From positions 1-64,000 of the forward strand of contig NZ_JAAVUX010000015.1 in assembly GCF_018449655.1 (NCBI RefSeq): a stretch of DNA of 64,000 nt, read 5' to 3'. The DNA is from Pseudomonas sp. dw_358. GTDB taxonomy: Bacteria > Pseudomonadota > Gammaproteobacteria > Pseudomonadales > Pseudomonadaceae. This document shows, piece after piece, positions 38,701 through 45,880 of the stretch. The notes beneath the pieces were generated by a model. It searched no databases, had not been told where the DNA came from, and saw nothing but the letters and a program-made list of their open reading frames with translations. The translations under genes were made by a program, and so were the position numbers. The stretch's first letter is position 1. Every line of letters starts with the position of its first letter.

Positions 38701-41700
38701 TTTTCACTACCCACCAACGCCTGGCTTTGCCCTGTTACCCATAGGCTGCTGGAAACTACGTTCCGTGGGCTCACCCCTTACTTACCACGAACCATGGGTA
38801 CGCGTAGTTATCGCTGCACGCGAGTCGACATGCCAAGGTTCGCTATGCTGGGCGCCGGCGCCAGTGCTCAGTCGAAGCAACAGCAAGTTCGCAAGCTAGT
38901 CAACGCCGACGCCACCGTTGCTGGCTTGCGTGAGCAAGGACTATGGAGCGACATTTGCGATCGCACGCTGGAGGGCGGTTTCTACTACCGCGTTGCCGAG
39001 CACTCAGCGCAACAGCCAGCTGAATTATTGGACAAATATGTCGAATGGTTCAAACGTGGCGATATCAATGTGCTGAACTGTTCGACCACCATGGAAATGG
39101 GTGTGGACATTGGCGGTATCTCAGCAGTGGTGATGAATAACCTCCCGCCTCATCCCGCCAATTACCTGCAGCGAGCTGGCCGCGCTGGCCGTCGCGACGA
39201 AGCGCGAGCCATTGCCTACACCCTGTGCAAAGCCGACCCGCATAACCAACGTGCATTTGCCAATCCCAAATGGCCTTTCGTGACCGCAATTCCTGCACCG
39301 GCAATTACTTTGAGTTCGACCCGCATAGTGCAGCGCCATGTCAACTCACTACTGCTGGGCATTTTTCTGCGAGCGCACAGCAGCGCCGACGGCGATCGCA
39401 CCAAACTGACCTTGCATTGGTTTTTCGGCACAGAAGACTCGCCCTGCCAAACCATGGTGGGCTGGCTGCGGGCATGCCCGGAGGAGTTCACCCAGGCCGT
39501 TCGACATCTCGTGGCGGGTACGAGCCTCGCTGGGCGGGCAATGATCTATGTGGTGGAGAGCACGCTAGGCGCGCTCAAGGCCTTGGAGCATCGCTGGCTG
39601 GACGAATACCGCAACCTCAACGAAAAAATTCAAGGCGCCAAGGACGAGGCCTACAAGCGTGCGCTCACTCTCGAGAAGCAGCGCCATGAAGGTGAGTACT
39701 TGTTACGTGATCTCGCTTCGCGGGCCTTCCTGCCAGGTTATGGCTTCCCGACCGATGTGGTCACGCTCAAGACCTACAACATCGAGGACTTCGTGCAAAA
39801 GCGCAACGATAAAAAGGAAAGCCGCGAGGACAGTTTGGCCAGCAGTCGGGAAATGCCATCTCGCGGGTTGAACATCGCTATTCGCGAATACGCACCAGGC
39901 GCGCAAATCGTAATCGATGGACGAGTGTTCCGCTCGGCCGGAATAAGCCTGCAATGGCATGCTAACGGCGAGATCAACGAGGCACAGAAATTCGATCTGG
40001 CCTGGCGCTGCCCGGAGTGCGGGAACAGCGGCATGATCGAAAACGCTTATGCCAACAGTGACAACGTGCGCTGCACCTACTGCAGTACCATGATATCGGC
40101 CGATCTACGTCGCCGCGTGCTGCGTCCCGCGGGTTTCGTAACCGATTTTTATGAAGAAACCACCAATGACGTCAGCTCACAGAAATTCATCCGCGTTGAG
40201 GACCCACGTATCCAGCTGAGTGGGGAGAGCAGTGCATTACCCGATCCTCGTTGCGGATTCTTCCACTTCGGTCACGACGGCACCGTATTCCACCATTCCT
40301 CTGGCGAGCACGAGCAAGGGTATGCCGTGTGTCTGAGTTGCGGGCGGGCAGAGTCAATGCTTCCGGGAGCGGAGGTGCCGCCTGGTTTGCGCGCTGATCA
40401 AATGCATCGACCGGTCGGCGGTCTGGCGGGCAGTCGCAAGGACAAGGATTGCTCCGGCGCGGCGGTCACTCACCACGTACATCTCGGCTACCAAATTCAT
40501 ACCGACGTACTTGAGCTTTATCTGCGTAATCCATTGACCGGTCACTGGTTGCCCGACTCGGCTGATGGCCGCGTCATCGCCTCGACTCTGGGCGCAGCGC
40601 TGCGAGATGTTATCGCAGATCAACTGGGAATCGTCAGTACGGAAATGGGCTTCTGCCATCGAGTCGATCGCGACCGCGAAAGCCGTCAGGGCAGAGCCGT
40701 GATTCAACTGTACGACGAGGTCAGCGGCGGCGCAGGCTTTGTTCTTGAGGGGCTCAACGACATTACCAGCCTGCTGAAAAAAGCCATGCAGCGCCTTCAA
40801 TGTCCTGCCGATTGCGAAACGGTGTGTTCGCATTGCCTCGCCGGCCAGGACAGCCGAGTCGAACGGGAGGAGCTTGATCGGCGTCTTGCCCTACAGTGGC
40901 TGCAGGATGCCGCCTTGATCGACCATCTAGGTCTGCCCTCTGTGTTCGATCCAATCCCCGGCGCGCGCTATTGCCCGGTCGGACCCTTGCGCTATCTTGC
41001 CAGTGCACTCAACAGCCATGAGCAGGGCACCGCCCCCGCTCGGTTGCTGCTGTGTCTGCAGGGCGATCCACAGGAATGGGACTTGGACAACCCGCGTTTC
41101 AGGCAGCAGGTACTCACTTGGGCAATTTCCGATGGGCTCAAAGTGACCTTGGGCATAGCTGTGGACTGTGCGCTGCACTCCGACCAGAAAAGCGTACTGC
41201 TACAACTGGCGCGGATGGGCATAGACCTTGCCGTACTGCCCAGAAGCGACGTGCCAACTCGTTCGCTTCTGCTTGCTCAGCTAGAGACTTGCAACATTTG
41301 CCACAGCGTCTACGCGAGCGACCAGTCCGCAGCACTACCGGGGGCCGGTTGGCTGAGCGGCCAAGGCGACATCACCTGGGTTGCTACCAGCGCGGAGTCA
41401 GCAATACAAGGGCAACCCCTCAGCACCAGCAGATGGCAGAGCGACAACCAGGCGGCACGCATCGTTGAAGTCACCGCTGAACTTGATGGGCCGGTCAACA
41501 CGTTGAGCAAGCGTCTGGCCGTCTTGATTGAAGACAAAATGCCAGAGCTGGCGCAGTTGCTGGCAAGTGATCACGCGATGAGCATCAGCTACTCCGATCG
41601 TTACCTTAAATCGCCATGGTCGTTGATGTTGTTTACTGGTTTTCTGAAGTTGTTCGAGGGGCCGGAGCTCAAGACCATCTCTTTGGCCACTCTGGCCGTC

Positions 41701-42072
41701 GGTAATGGCCCAGCCAGCACGTTGATGCACCATGATTGGCAACGAGCCGAGGATCAGAAGGCGCTCATGGTTGATTGGTTGTCAGAGCTGGTCGGTATCG
41801 AACCCCAGCTTACCTTGGAGCGTAATAGCCGTGACGTGCTGCACGGCAGAGCCTTGACGGTTACATGGCAATCGGGACGGGTCAGCCAGATTCTATTTGA
41901 TCAGGGCATGGGCTATTGGCGGCCACGCATGCCTTACCGCGATGAGCTGGAGTTTGATTTCCAGGCGCCTGCGCAGCGGCAGATGGATGATATGAGCGAG
42001 AAGTATGCTCGGGCGCAAATGCAACAAGGTGGGCAGTGGCCGACCTTTATGAGCTGGAAGAATAACGTCTAG
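35767..42072 (+). CDS. druE: Druantia anti-phage helicase DruE (DEAD/DEAH helicase with DUF1998)
   Basis: This 2,101-residue superfamily 2 helicase has Walker A TGTGSGKT near residue 121, DEAH near 259, SAT near 295, and motif VI QRAGRAGRR near 1134, separated by a very long insertion. Zinc-ribbon-like cysteine pairs occur near residue 480 (CEECKAP) and near 1416 (CPECG...CTYC). The DUF1998/MZB region (YDEVSGGAGF near 1648, then a four-cysteine cluster near 1680-1695) is followed by about 400 residues that I do not recognise. An acidic low-complexity linker lies near residue 520. AAGGA overlaps the druH stop, so the two genes form one operon. DISARM DrmB is the alternative DUF1998 family but lacks the helicase and the DruH partner. 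Confidence 0.8.
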   Translation: MRNFSELVEQTLDRTREATLGVLGISDGGLRRHLHQSLCNELGADGCMLAPPVFEHTFGWHEANLRLQDLQAEKLLSAELLETLATAPAYVFPKTARPYVHQVQAWRSLLNEKPRSAIVTTGTGSGKTECFMVPILEDLIREYQRSQQALVGVRALFLYPLNALINSQQERLDAWTQRYGDNIRFCLYNGKTAEKASSKRNEQKLKPNQILSRELLRREPAPILMTNATMLEYMLVRQVDSPILEISRASQSLRWIVLDEAHTYVGSQAAELSMLLRRVVHAFGRSPEQLRFVATSATIAGAEATDRLRRYLARLAGVAEEQVDVIDGSRKWPDLPEAGSQQTLSLAGLQAMQPAEETSTERYQALCAHPIARQLRHAVVSSGKPLGLNDLVAEVADQLESKERVGQQREVLQWLDVLTGTRPAAKQPPFLKLRIHMYQRMLHGLWSCIDPQCGSKSEHLCDWPFGNVYVSQKARCTCEAPVYEIGFCEECKAPHLLAEDRNGELLQPRAYAGDEFALNDDDAGADDGDAGGTGPSKRVRTAAQRVVVAGGSTLAKPFHRQPLDLVSLKLGTVNAQRPLSIAFALEGREPKGGEPEHFSCCSVCEHAKSGTSRFLRGAYLGAPFYVANAVPTLLEFCPDPEKADSEGRSPEELPGRGRKLITFTDSRQGTARMAVRMQQEAERSRLRGLVFETLRNAQAKADAQPQDLPTATAEELLTKAIELEGIGLAAAAADLRQMAAKMQSGVAAASSTVSLTWSQILHELAAAKDIDPFIIKYNRHANPALFDGHEGGLTMARLLMSREFSRRPKYQNSSETLGLIKVGYTGLEKVATTPSHWTTTQAYAATGQTDAPRTALTLQDWRDFLHVALDFFVRENTFIPMENKLRRWMGSRLSPKSLYAPTSDVQESSNIKKWPQVKLHSAHRLVKLLEAATGLDRRHPGDADTMSGWLEGAWVALVGAQILEGSDTGHRLKLETLNFSLPTNAWLCPVTHRLLETTFRGLTPYLPRTMGTRSYRCTRVDMPRFAMLGAGASAQSKQQQVRKLVNADATVAGLREQGLWSDICDRTLEGGFYYRVAEHSAQQPAELLDKYVEWFKRGDINVLNCSTTMEMGVDIGGISAVVMNNLPPHPANYLQRAGRAGRRDEARAIAYTLCKADPHNQRAFANPKWPFVTAIPAPAITLSSTRIVQRHVNSLLLGIFLRAHSSADGDRTKLTLHWFFGTEDSPCQTMVGWLRACPEEFTQAVRHLVAGTSLAGRAMIYVVESTLGALKALEHRWLDEYRNLNEKIQGAKDEAYKRALTLEKQRHEGEYLLRDLASRAFLPGYGFPTDVVTLKTYNIEDFVQKRNDKKESREDSLASSREMPSRGLNIAIREYAPGAQIVIDGRVFRSAGISLQWHANGEINEAQKFDLAWRCPECGNSGMIENAYANSDNVRCTYCSTMISADLRRRVLRPAGFVTDFYEETTNDVSSQKFIRVEDPRIQLSGESSALPDPRCGFFHFGHDGTVFHHSSGEHEQGYAVCLSCGRAESMLPGAEVPPGLRADQMHRPVGGLAGSRKDKDCSGAAVTHHVHLGYQIHTDVLELYLRNPLTGHWLPDSADGRVIASTLGAALRDVIADQLGIVSTEMGFCHRVDRDRESRQGRAVIQLYDEVSGGAGFVLEGLNDITSLLKKAMQRLQCPADCETVCSHCLAGQDSRVEREELDRRLALQWLQDAALIDHLGLPSVFDPIPGARYCPVGPLRYLASALNSHEQGTAPARLLLCLQGDPQEWDLDNPRFRQQVLTWAISDGLKVTLGIAVDCALHSDQKSVLLQLARMGIDLAVLPRSDVPTRSLLLAQLETCNICHSVYASDQSAALPGAGWLSGQGDITWVATSAESAIQGQPLSTSRWQSDNQAARIVEVTAELDGPVNTLSKRLAVLIEDKMPELAQLLASDHAMSISYSDRYLKSPWSLMLFTGFLKLFEGPELKTISLATLAVGNGPASTLMHHDWQRAEDQKALMVDWLSELVGIEPQLTLERNSRDVLHGRALTVTWQSGRVSQILFDQGMGYWRPRMPYRDELEFDFQAPAQRQMDDMSEKYARAQMQQGGQWPTFMSWKNNV

Positions 42073-42078
42073 GAGGGG

Positions 42079-42105
42079 CGTCACCTGCGTCTGGGGTGGC
42101 GTTTT
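42079..42105 (+). terminator. Rho-independent terminator after druE
   Basis: CGTCACC at 42079-42085 pairs with GGTGGCG at 42095-42101 (one G-U pair) around a nine-base loop, followed by TTTT. It lies just after the druE stop and just outside the left end of the IS66 element, so it belongs to the druantia operon. Confidence 0.6.
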
Positions 42106-42154
42106 AGTTATTGGGGCGTAACCGTCCGGCGAAGTCACCTACCCGATCCCTGTA

Positions 42155-42205
42155 ATAAGGGCGATGTTCTCCACTTAAAAAATACGTGGACACCATCGCC
42201 CTTAT
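42155..42205 (+). repeat. Long inverted repeat in IS66 leader
   Basis: ATAAGGGCGATG at 42155-42166 is the exact reverse complement of 42194-42205, and a smaller inner pair (TCCAC/GTGGA) sits between them. A transcript entering from outside would fold this just before the tnpA ribosome site at 42209-42213. It may limit expression from read-through, as in some other insertion sequences, but that is inference. Confidence 0.6.
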
Positions 42206-42218
42206 CATCAGGATTGCC

Positions 42219-42542
42219 ATGCGTCAGAGAACTTCTTACCCCAAGCCCTTTAAAGCTCAGATCGTCCAGGAATGCCTGCAACCTGGCATGTCGATGGCCA
42301 GCGTAGCCCTGCGCCACGGCATCAACGCCAATCTGGTTCGCAAATGGATACCTCTTTATCGTGATTGTGAGCCGACAACGCTGCCCGCTTTTGTTCCGAT
42401 AAAACTACCATCCCCACCCCAGGCCGATCTGGAAATGTCCGTCAGTATCGACGTTCCTTTCGGCCATCAAAACCTCATCGTGAAGTGGCCGCTGGCCGAT
42501 CCCGACGGGTGCGCCCGTTTTATCCGTGGTCTCACTCAATGA
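42219..42542 (+). CDS. tnpA: IS66 accessory protein TnpA
   Basis: The 107-residue protein begins MRQRTSYPKPFKAQIVQEC and has a helix-turn-helix of the transposase Orf1 type (MSMASVALRHGINANLVRKW). It is one of three proteins needed for IS66 transposition. I start at the ATG at 42219, where AGGA lies five bases upstream and the family homology begins. Its stop overlaps the tnpB start by four bases, a typical IS66 arrangement giving translational coupling. Confidence 0.92.
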   Translation: MRQRTSYPKPFKAQIVQECLQPGMSMASVALRHGINANLVRKWIPLYRDCEPTTLPAFVPIKLPSPPQADLEMSVSIDVPFGHQNLIVKWPLADPDGCARFIRGLTQ

Positions 42543-42874
42543 TCCGCATCGACGCCATCTGGCTCGCCACCGAGCCCATGGATATGCGCGCCGGCACCGA
42601 GACCGCCTTGGCCAGAGTTGTCACGGTGTTCGGTGCGGCGAAGCCGCACTGCGCTTATATCTTTGCCAATCGACGGGCCAACCGAATGAAAGTACTGGTG
42701 CACGACGGGATTGGTGTCTGGCTGGCGGCACGCCGGTTGAACCAAGGCAAATTTCACTGGCCAGGCATTCGACAAGGTAGCGAGCTCGAACTGGATGCCG
42801 AGCAACTTCAGGCCCTGGTACTTGGTCTGCCTTGGCAGCGCGTTGGCGCTGGCGGTGCAATAACGATCCTTTAA
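42539..42874 (+). CDS. tnpB: IS66 accessory protein TnpB (Orf2)
   Basis: The 111-residue protein matches the IS66 Orf2-like family: MDMRAGTETAL near the start, then CAYIFANRRANRMKVLVHD and the WLAARRLNQGKF segment. The ATG at 42539 overlaps the tnpA stop. It is required with TnpA and TnpC for transposition; the exact biochemical role is not established. No frameshift is seen. Confidence 0.94.
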   Translation: MIRIDAIWLATEPMDMRAGTETALARVVTVFGAAKPHCAYIFANRRANRMKVLVHDGIGVWLAARRLNQGKFHWPGIRQGSELELDAEQLQALVLGLPWQRVGAGGAITIL

Positions 42875-42937
42875 AAAGGCTGTAATTAACGTCTGAGCTT
42901 GCTGCCGCAGGCGGTCTGCTTTGGTAAAATCCACGGC

Positions 42938-44452
42938 ATGACTTCCTTGCCCAACCTCGACCAAATGACCCCCGACCAGCTGCGCGCTCTCGCTGCGCAG
43001 TTGCTGTCGAAGGTCGACACCATGGGCAGAAAGAGCCACCGCGATGACACCATCATCGAGCAGTTGACCCACGAGATCGCACTTCTCAAGCGGCACCGGT
43101 TTGCCAAGCGCAGCGAGCAGATCAGTCCCGAGCAAGGCAGCTTGCTCGACGATCTGCTGAACATCGATCTTGAGGCTATCGACGCCGAGCTGACGGCACT
43201 GCTTCCCGCTCCTGCTCCAGCAGAGGCGCGCCAAAAGCCGAAGCGCGCGCCGTTGCCGCCACAGTTTCCACGCACCGTCATTCATCATGAGCCAGAAAAC
43301 ACCCAGTGCTCCTGCGGTTGCCAGCTCCAGCGCATCGGCGAGGACGTCAGCGAGAAGCTGGATTACACGCCAGGCGTGTTCACCGTCGAACAACACGTGC
43401 GTGGAAAGTGGGCCTGCCGTCAGTGCGAAACACTGATCCAGGCGCCGGTACCGGCCCAGGTGATCGACAAGGGCATCCCAACCGCAGGCCTGCTGGCTCA
43501 CGTGATGGTGGCGAAGTTTGCTGACCACTTGCCGCTGTATCGGCAGGAGAAAATCTTCGGGCGCGCCGGTTTAGCGATCCCGCGCTCGACACTGGCGCAA
43601 TGGGTTGGGCAGACCGGTGTGCAGCTTCAACCGTTGGTTGATGCCTTGCGAGAAGCCGTTCTGGCGCAGCAAGTTGTCCACGCCGACGAGACGCCGGTTC
43701 AAATGCTTGCGCCCGGACAGAAGAAAACGCACCGAGCTTATGTATGGGCTTACTGCACCACACCGTTCTCGGCAATTAAAGCTGTGGTTTATGACTTCAG
43801 CCCGAGCCGGGCCGGTGAGCATGCGCGTAACTTCCTCGGCACGTGGAACGGCAAGCTGGTGTGCGATGACTTTGCTGGCTACAAAGCAGGCTTCGAGAAG
43901 GGCATGACCGAAATCGGCTGCATGGCCCACGCCCGCCGTAAGTTTTTCGATCTGCACGTGGCCAATAAAAGCCAGTTGGCAGAGCAGGCGCTGCACTCGA
44001 TTGGCGGCTTGTACGAGGTTGAACGCCAAGCGCGAGACATGAGTGACGAGGATCGTTGGCGAATCCGGCAAGAAAAAGCAGCACCATTGGCGAAAGCACT
44101 GCGCGAGTGGATGTTCACCCAGCGCGATCTTGTGCCTAACGGCTCAGCAACAGCCAAAGCCCTGGATTACAGCCTTAAACGCTGGGTAGCGCTGACGCGC
44201 TATCTGGAAGATGGAGCTGTACCCATAGACAACAACGCAGTCGAAAACCAGATTCGGCCGTGGGCACTTGGACGTTCCAACTGGTTGTTTGCCGGATCGC
44301 TTCGCAGCGGCAAGCGGGCGGCGGCGATCATGAGTTTGATCCAATCGGCGCGCATGAATGGGCACGATCCGTATGCCTATCTTAAAGATGTGCTGGCGCG
44401 GTTGCCGACGCAGCGGGCGAGTGAGATTGAGCAACTGCTGCCGCATCAGTGA
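42938..44452 (+). CDS. tnpC: IS66 family transposase TnpC
   Basis: This 504-residue transposase has an N-terminal coiled/helix-turn-helix part, a zinc-binding region (CSCGCQL, then CRQC), and a DDE catalytic core: first aspartate in HADETPV near residue 250, second in CDDFAGYK near 310, and the glutamate in NNAVENQIRPW near 435. The C-terminal IS66 signature follows. All catalytic residues are present and the frame is open, so the element may still be active. The ATG at 42938 is preferred to an in-frame upstream start at 42899. Confidence 0.95.
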   Translation: MTSLPNLDQMTPDQLRALAAQLLSKVDTMGRKSHRDDTIIEQLTHEIALLKRHRFAKRSEQISPEQGSLLDDLLNIDLEAIDAELTALLPAPAPAEARQKPKRAPLPPQFPRTVIHHEPENTQCSCGCQLQRIGEDVSEKLDYTPGVFTVEQHVRGKWACRQCETLIQAPVPAQVIDKGIPTAGLLAHVMVAKFADHLPLYRQEKIFGRAGLAIPRSTLAQWVGQTGVQLQPLVDALREAVLAQQVVHADETPVQMLAPGQKKTHRAYVWAYCTTPFSAIKAVVYDFSPSRAGEHARNFLGTWNGKLVCDDFAGYKAGFEKGMTEIGCMAHARRKFFDLHVANKSQLAEQALHSIGGLYEVERQARDMSDEDRWRIRQEKAAPLAKALREWMFTQRDLVPNGSATAKALDYSLKRWVALTRYLEDGAVPIDNNAVENQIRPWALGRSNWLFAGSLRSGKRAAAIMSLIQSARMNGHDPYAYLKDVLARLPTQRASEIEQLLPHQ

Positions 44453-44590
44453 GTATCTGCCTAAGTCGTGCAAGGTGACTTCGGCGGACGCTTACATTGG
44501 GGCGATGTATGGAAAAGATCATCTGTCAGGCGTATTGATCCAGTCGGCCATCGCCCGGCGAAGAGCGTTTTTTGGAATCTCAGGAAAATA

Positions 44591-44761
44591 ATGAGCAGAA
44601 GCTCTGTATGTGGGAACCATCTATACCTCGCCCTCCAAGCCCAAGGGAAAGTTTTCGTGGACGTGCCGGCCCTTGAGGACTCGATCTTAAATGGCGAGGT
44701 GGGGTCATCGCTGTATAAGCTCATGGCGATTTTGCCAGGCGCGCGAATAATTGCTGCGTAA
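44591..44761 (+). CDS. Possible small protein downstream of the IS66 element
   Basis: A 56-residue frame starts at an ATG preceded by CAGGAAAATA, a fair ribosome site. The product (MSRSSVCGNHLYLAL...) has no recognised motif. It lies between the right end of the IS66 element and the convergent Mrr-like gene, in the same direction as druE. Before the insertion it would have been about 140 bases after druE. It may be a real small gene or chance; the remaining stretch to 44919 shows nothing. Confidence 0.3.
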   Translation: MSRSSVCGNHLYLALQAQGKVFVDVPALEDSILNGEVGSSLYKLMAILPGARIIAA

Positions 44762-44918
44762 TTTTGCTTCCCATGGATGATGCTTGTTGAGCTCAGTCTC
44801 TATCAGGATTCGATATCGAAGTGTAGCCGACGGCTTTTGATAACTACTTCCATCCCTGATTTTAAGGTACGTAGGAGCGACACCCGTTGCGCTCAGGTAT
44901 TTGGGCTGCAACGTCGGC

Positions 44919-45854
44919 TCAGCCGAGTGATTCGTCAAAGTAATCGCTGTCGAGCCTGGGGACTTTGTAAATCTGCGAGCTAATGCCCACATCGTGGTCG
45001 AGCATCAGATTGACCAGGCGTTTGCCATCGACCAGTACCAGCCCCTCAACCGAGCGCGCGAATTCAACGGCTTGGGCGGTGAAGCCGGAAGTGGTGATGA
45101 ATACACCGCGTTTGGCTTTCTGCCCGGCAAGGGCGCCATAAAACGCTTGCAGGTCGGGGCGGCCGACGGTGCTCTGCCAGCGCTTGGCCTGCACGTAGAC
45201 CTTTTCCAGCCCCAGTGCGTCCAGCGAGATCACGCCGTCAATGCCGCCGTCGCCACTGCCGCCGACCTGCTGCAGCGCCTGACGGTTCGCTCCGTAGCCC
45301 AAGCTGTGCAGCACATCGAGTACGATGTGCTCGAAGCGCGTCGGGCTCGCTTGCAGCAGGCTGTCCAGCAGGTCGCCCGCGACGCTGGTGCGCAACTCGA
45401 GGATGGCTTGGTTCAGGCGCTCTTGCGGGCTGCTAGTGGCGAGGTCGGTCTTGGTAATAAGCGCTGGCGTGTCGTTGCTCTCATCCAGCGAGGCGGCATC
45501 CGGTGCAGCCTTCAGCTTCACGCTCATGAAGTTCACAGCTAGATACTCGACCTGCTCTGGGGTCAACGGGGTCGGGTTGGCCTGGGCGAATGCGCGGCCG
45601 GTGTCGGTCAACTGCCAGTAACCACGCTTGGCGCTGCTGGAATAGCCGGCGCGCTTGAGCCGATCATGTGCCCAGCCTGAACGGTTCTTGTAGGTGGCCT
45701 GGCCACTGGCGATGGTCTCCTGCCTCTGCGCCTCGCTTAGACCAAGCGTCACGGAGGCCGCTTCGTGGGCCTCGCCCGCCGTGGCACCCTCCAGGTGGGC
45801 GGCGAGAAAACGCAGGATGGGCTCGATGAACTGGTCGTAGGTCGGGACAGACAT
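44919..45854 (-). CDS. Mrr-like restriction endonuclease
   Basis: The 311-residue protein has an N-terminal winged-helix Mrr_N domain (residues about 5-95, with YWQLTDTGRAFA) and a C-terminal PD-(D/E)xK nuclease of the Mrr type (FEHIVLDVLHSLGYG, then GDGGIDGVI and VYVQAKRW, where D and QAK are the catalytic positions). Mrr enzymes are type IV nucleases that cut DNA with foreign methylation. AGGAAG lies before the ATG. It follows hsdS by 26 bases on the same strand, so it is probably the last gene of the type I operon, where it would have to tolerate the methylation made by HsdM. Confidence 0.88.
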   Translation of the reverse strand: MSVPTYDQFIEPILRFLAAHLEGATAGEAHEAASVTLGLSEAQRQETIASGQATYKNRSGWAHDRLKRAGYSSSAKRGYWQLTDTGRAFAQANPTPLTPEQVEYLAVNFMSVKLKAAPDAASLDESNDTPALITKTDLATSSPQERLNQAILELRTSVAGDLLDSLLQASPTRFEHIVLDVLHSLGYGANRQALQQVGGSGDGGIDGVISLDALGLEKVYVQAKRWQSTVGRPDLQAFYGALAGQKAKRGVFITTSGFTAQAVEFARSVEGLVLVDGKRLVNLMLDHDVGISSQIYKVPRLDSDYFDESLG

Positions 45855-45880
45855 GGTTCGTTTTCTTCCTGATGTAAGGC

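Larger units (their letters stand above)
42118..44495 (+). mobile_element. Complete IS66 family insertion sequence
   Basis: The 2,378-base element has 22-base terminal inverted repeats, at 42118-42139 (beginning GTAACCGTCC) and 44474-44495 (reverse complement beginning GTAAGCGTCC), that differ at only two positions. It is flanked by a perfect 8-base target duplication, ATTGGGGC, at 42110-42117 and 44496-44503, the length expected for IS66. It carries the three genes tnpA, tnpB and tnpC, all intact. It landed just after the druE terminator without damaging a recognised gene, and the intact duplication points to a simple, fairly recent insertion. Confidence 0.96.

Noticed and set aside
35767-42072. 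DISARM (DrmA/DrmB) as the identity of the large DUF1998 helicase
   Set aside because: DISARM splits helicase and DUF1998 into two genes and has a methyltransferase beside them; here both are in one protein that follows a DruH-like gene.
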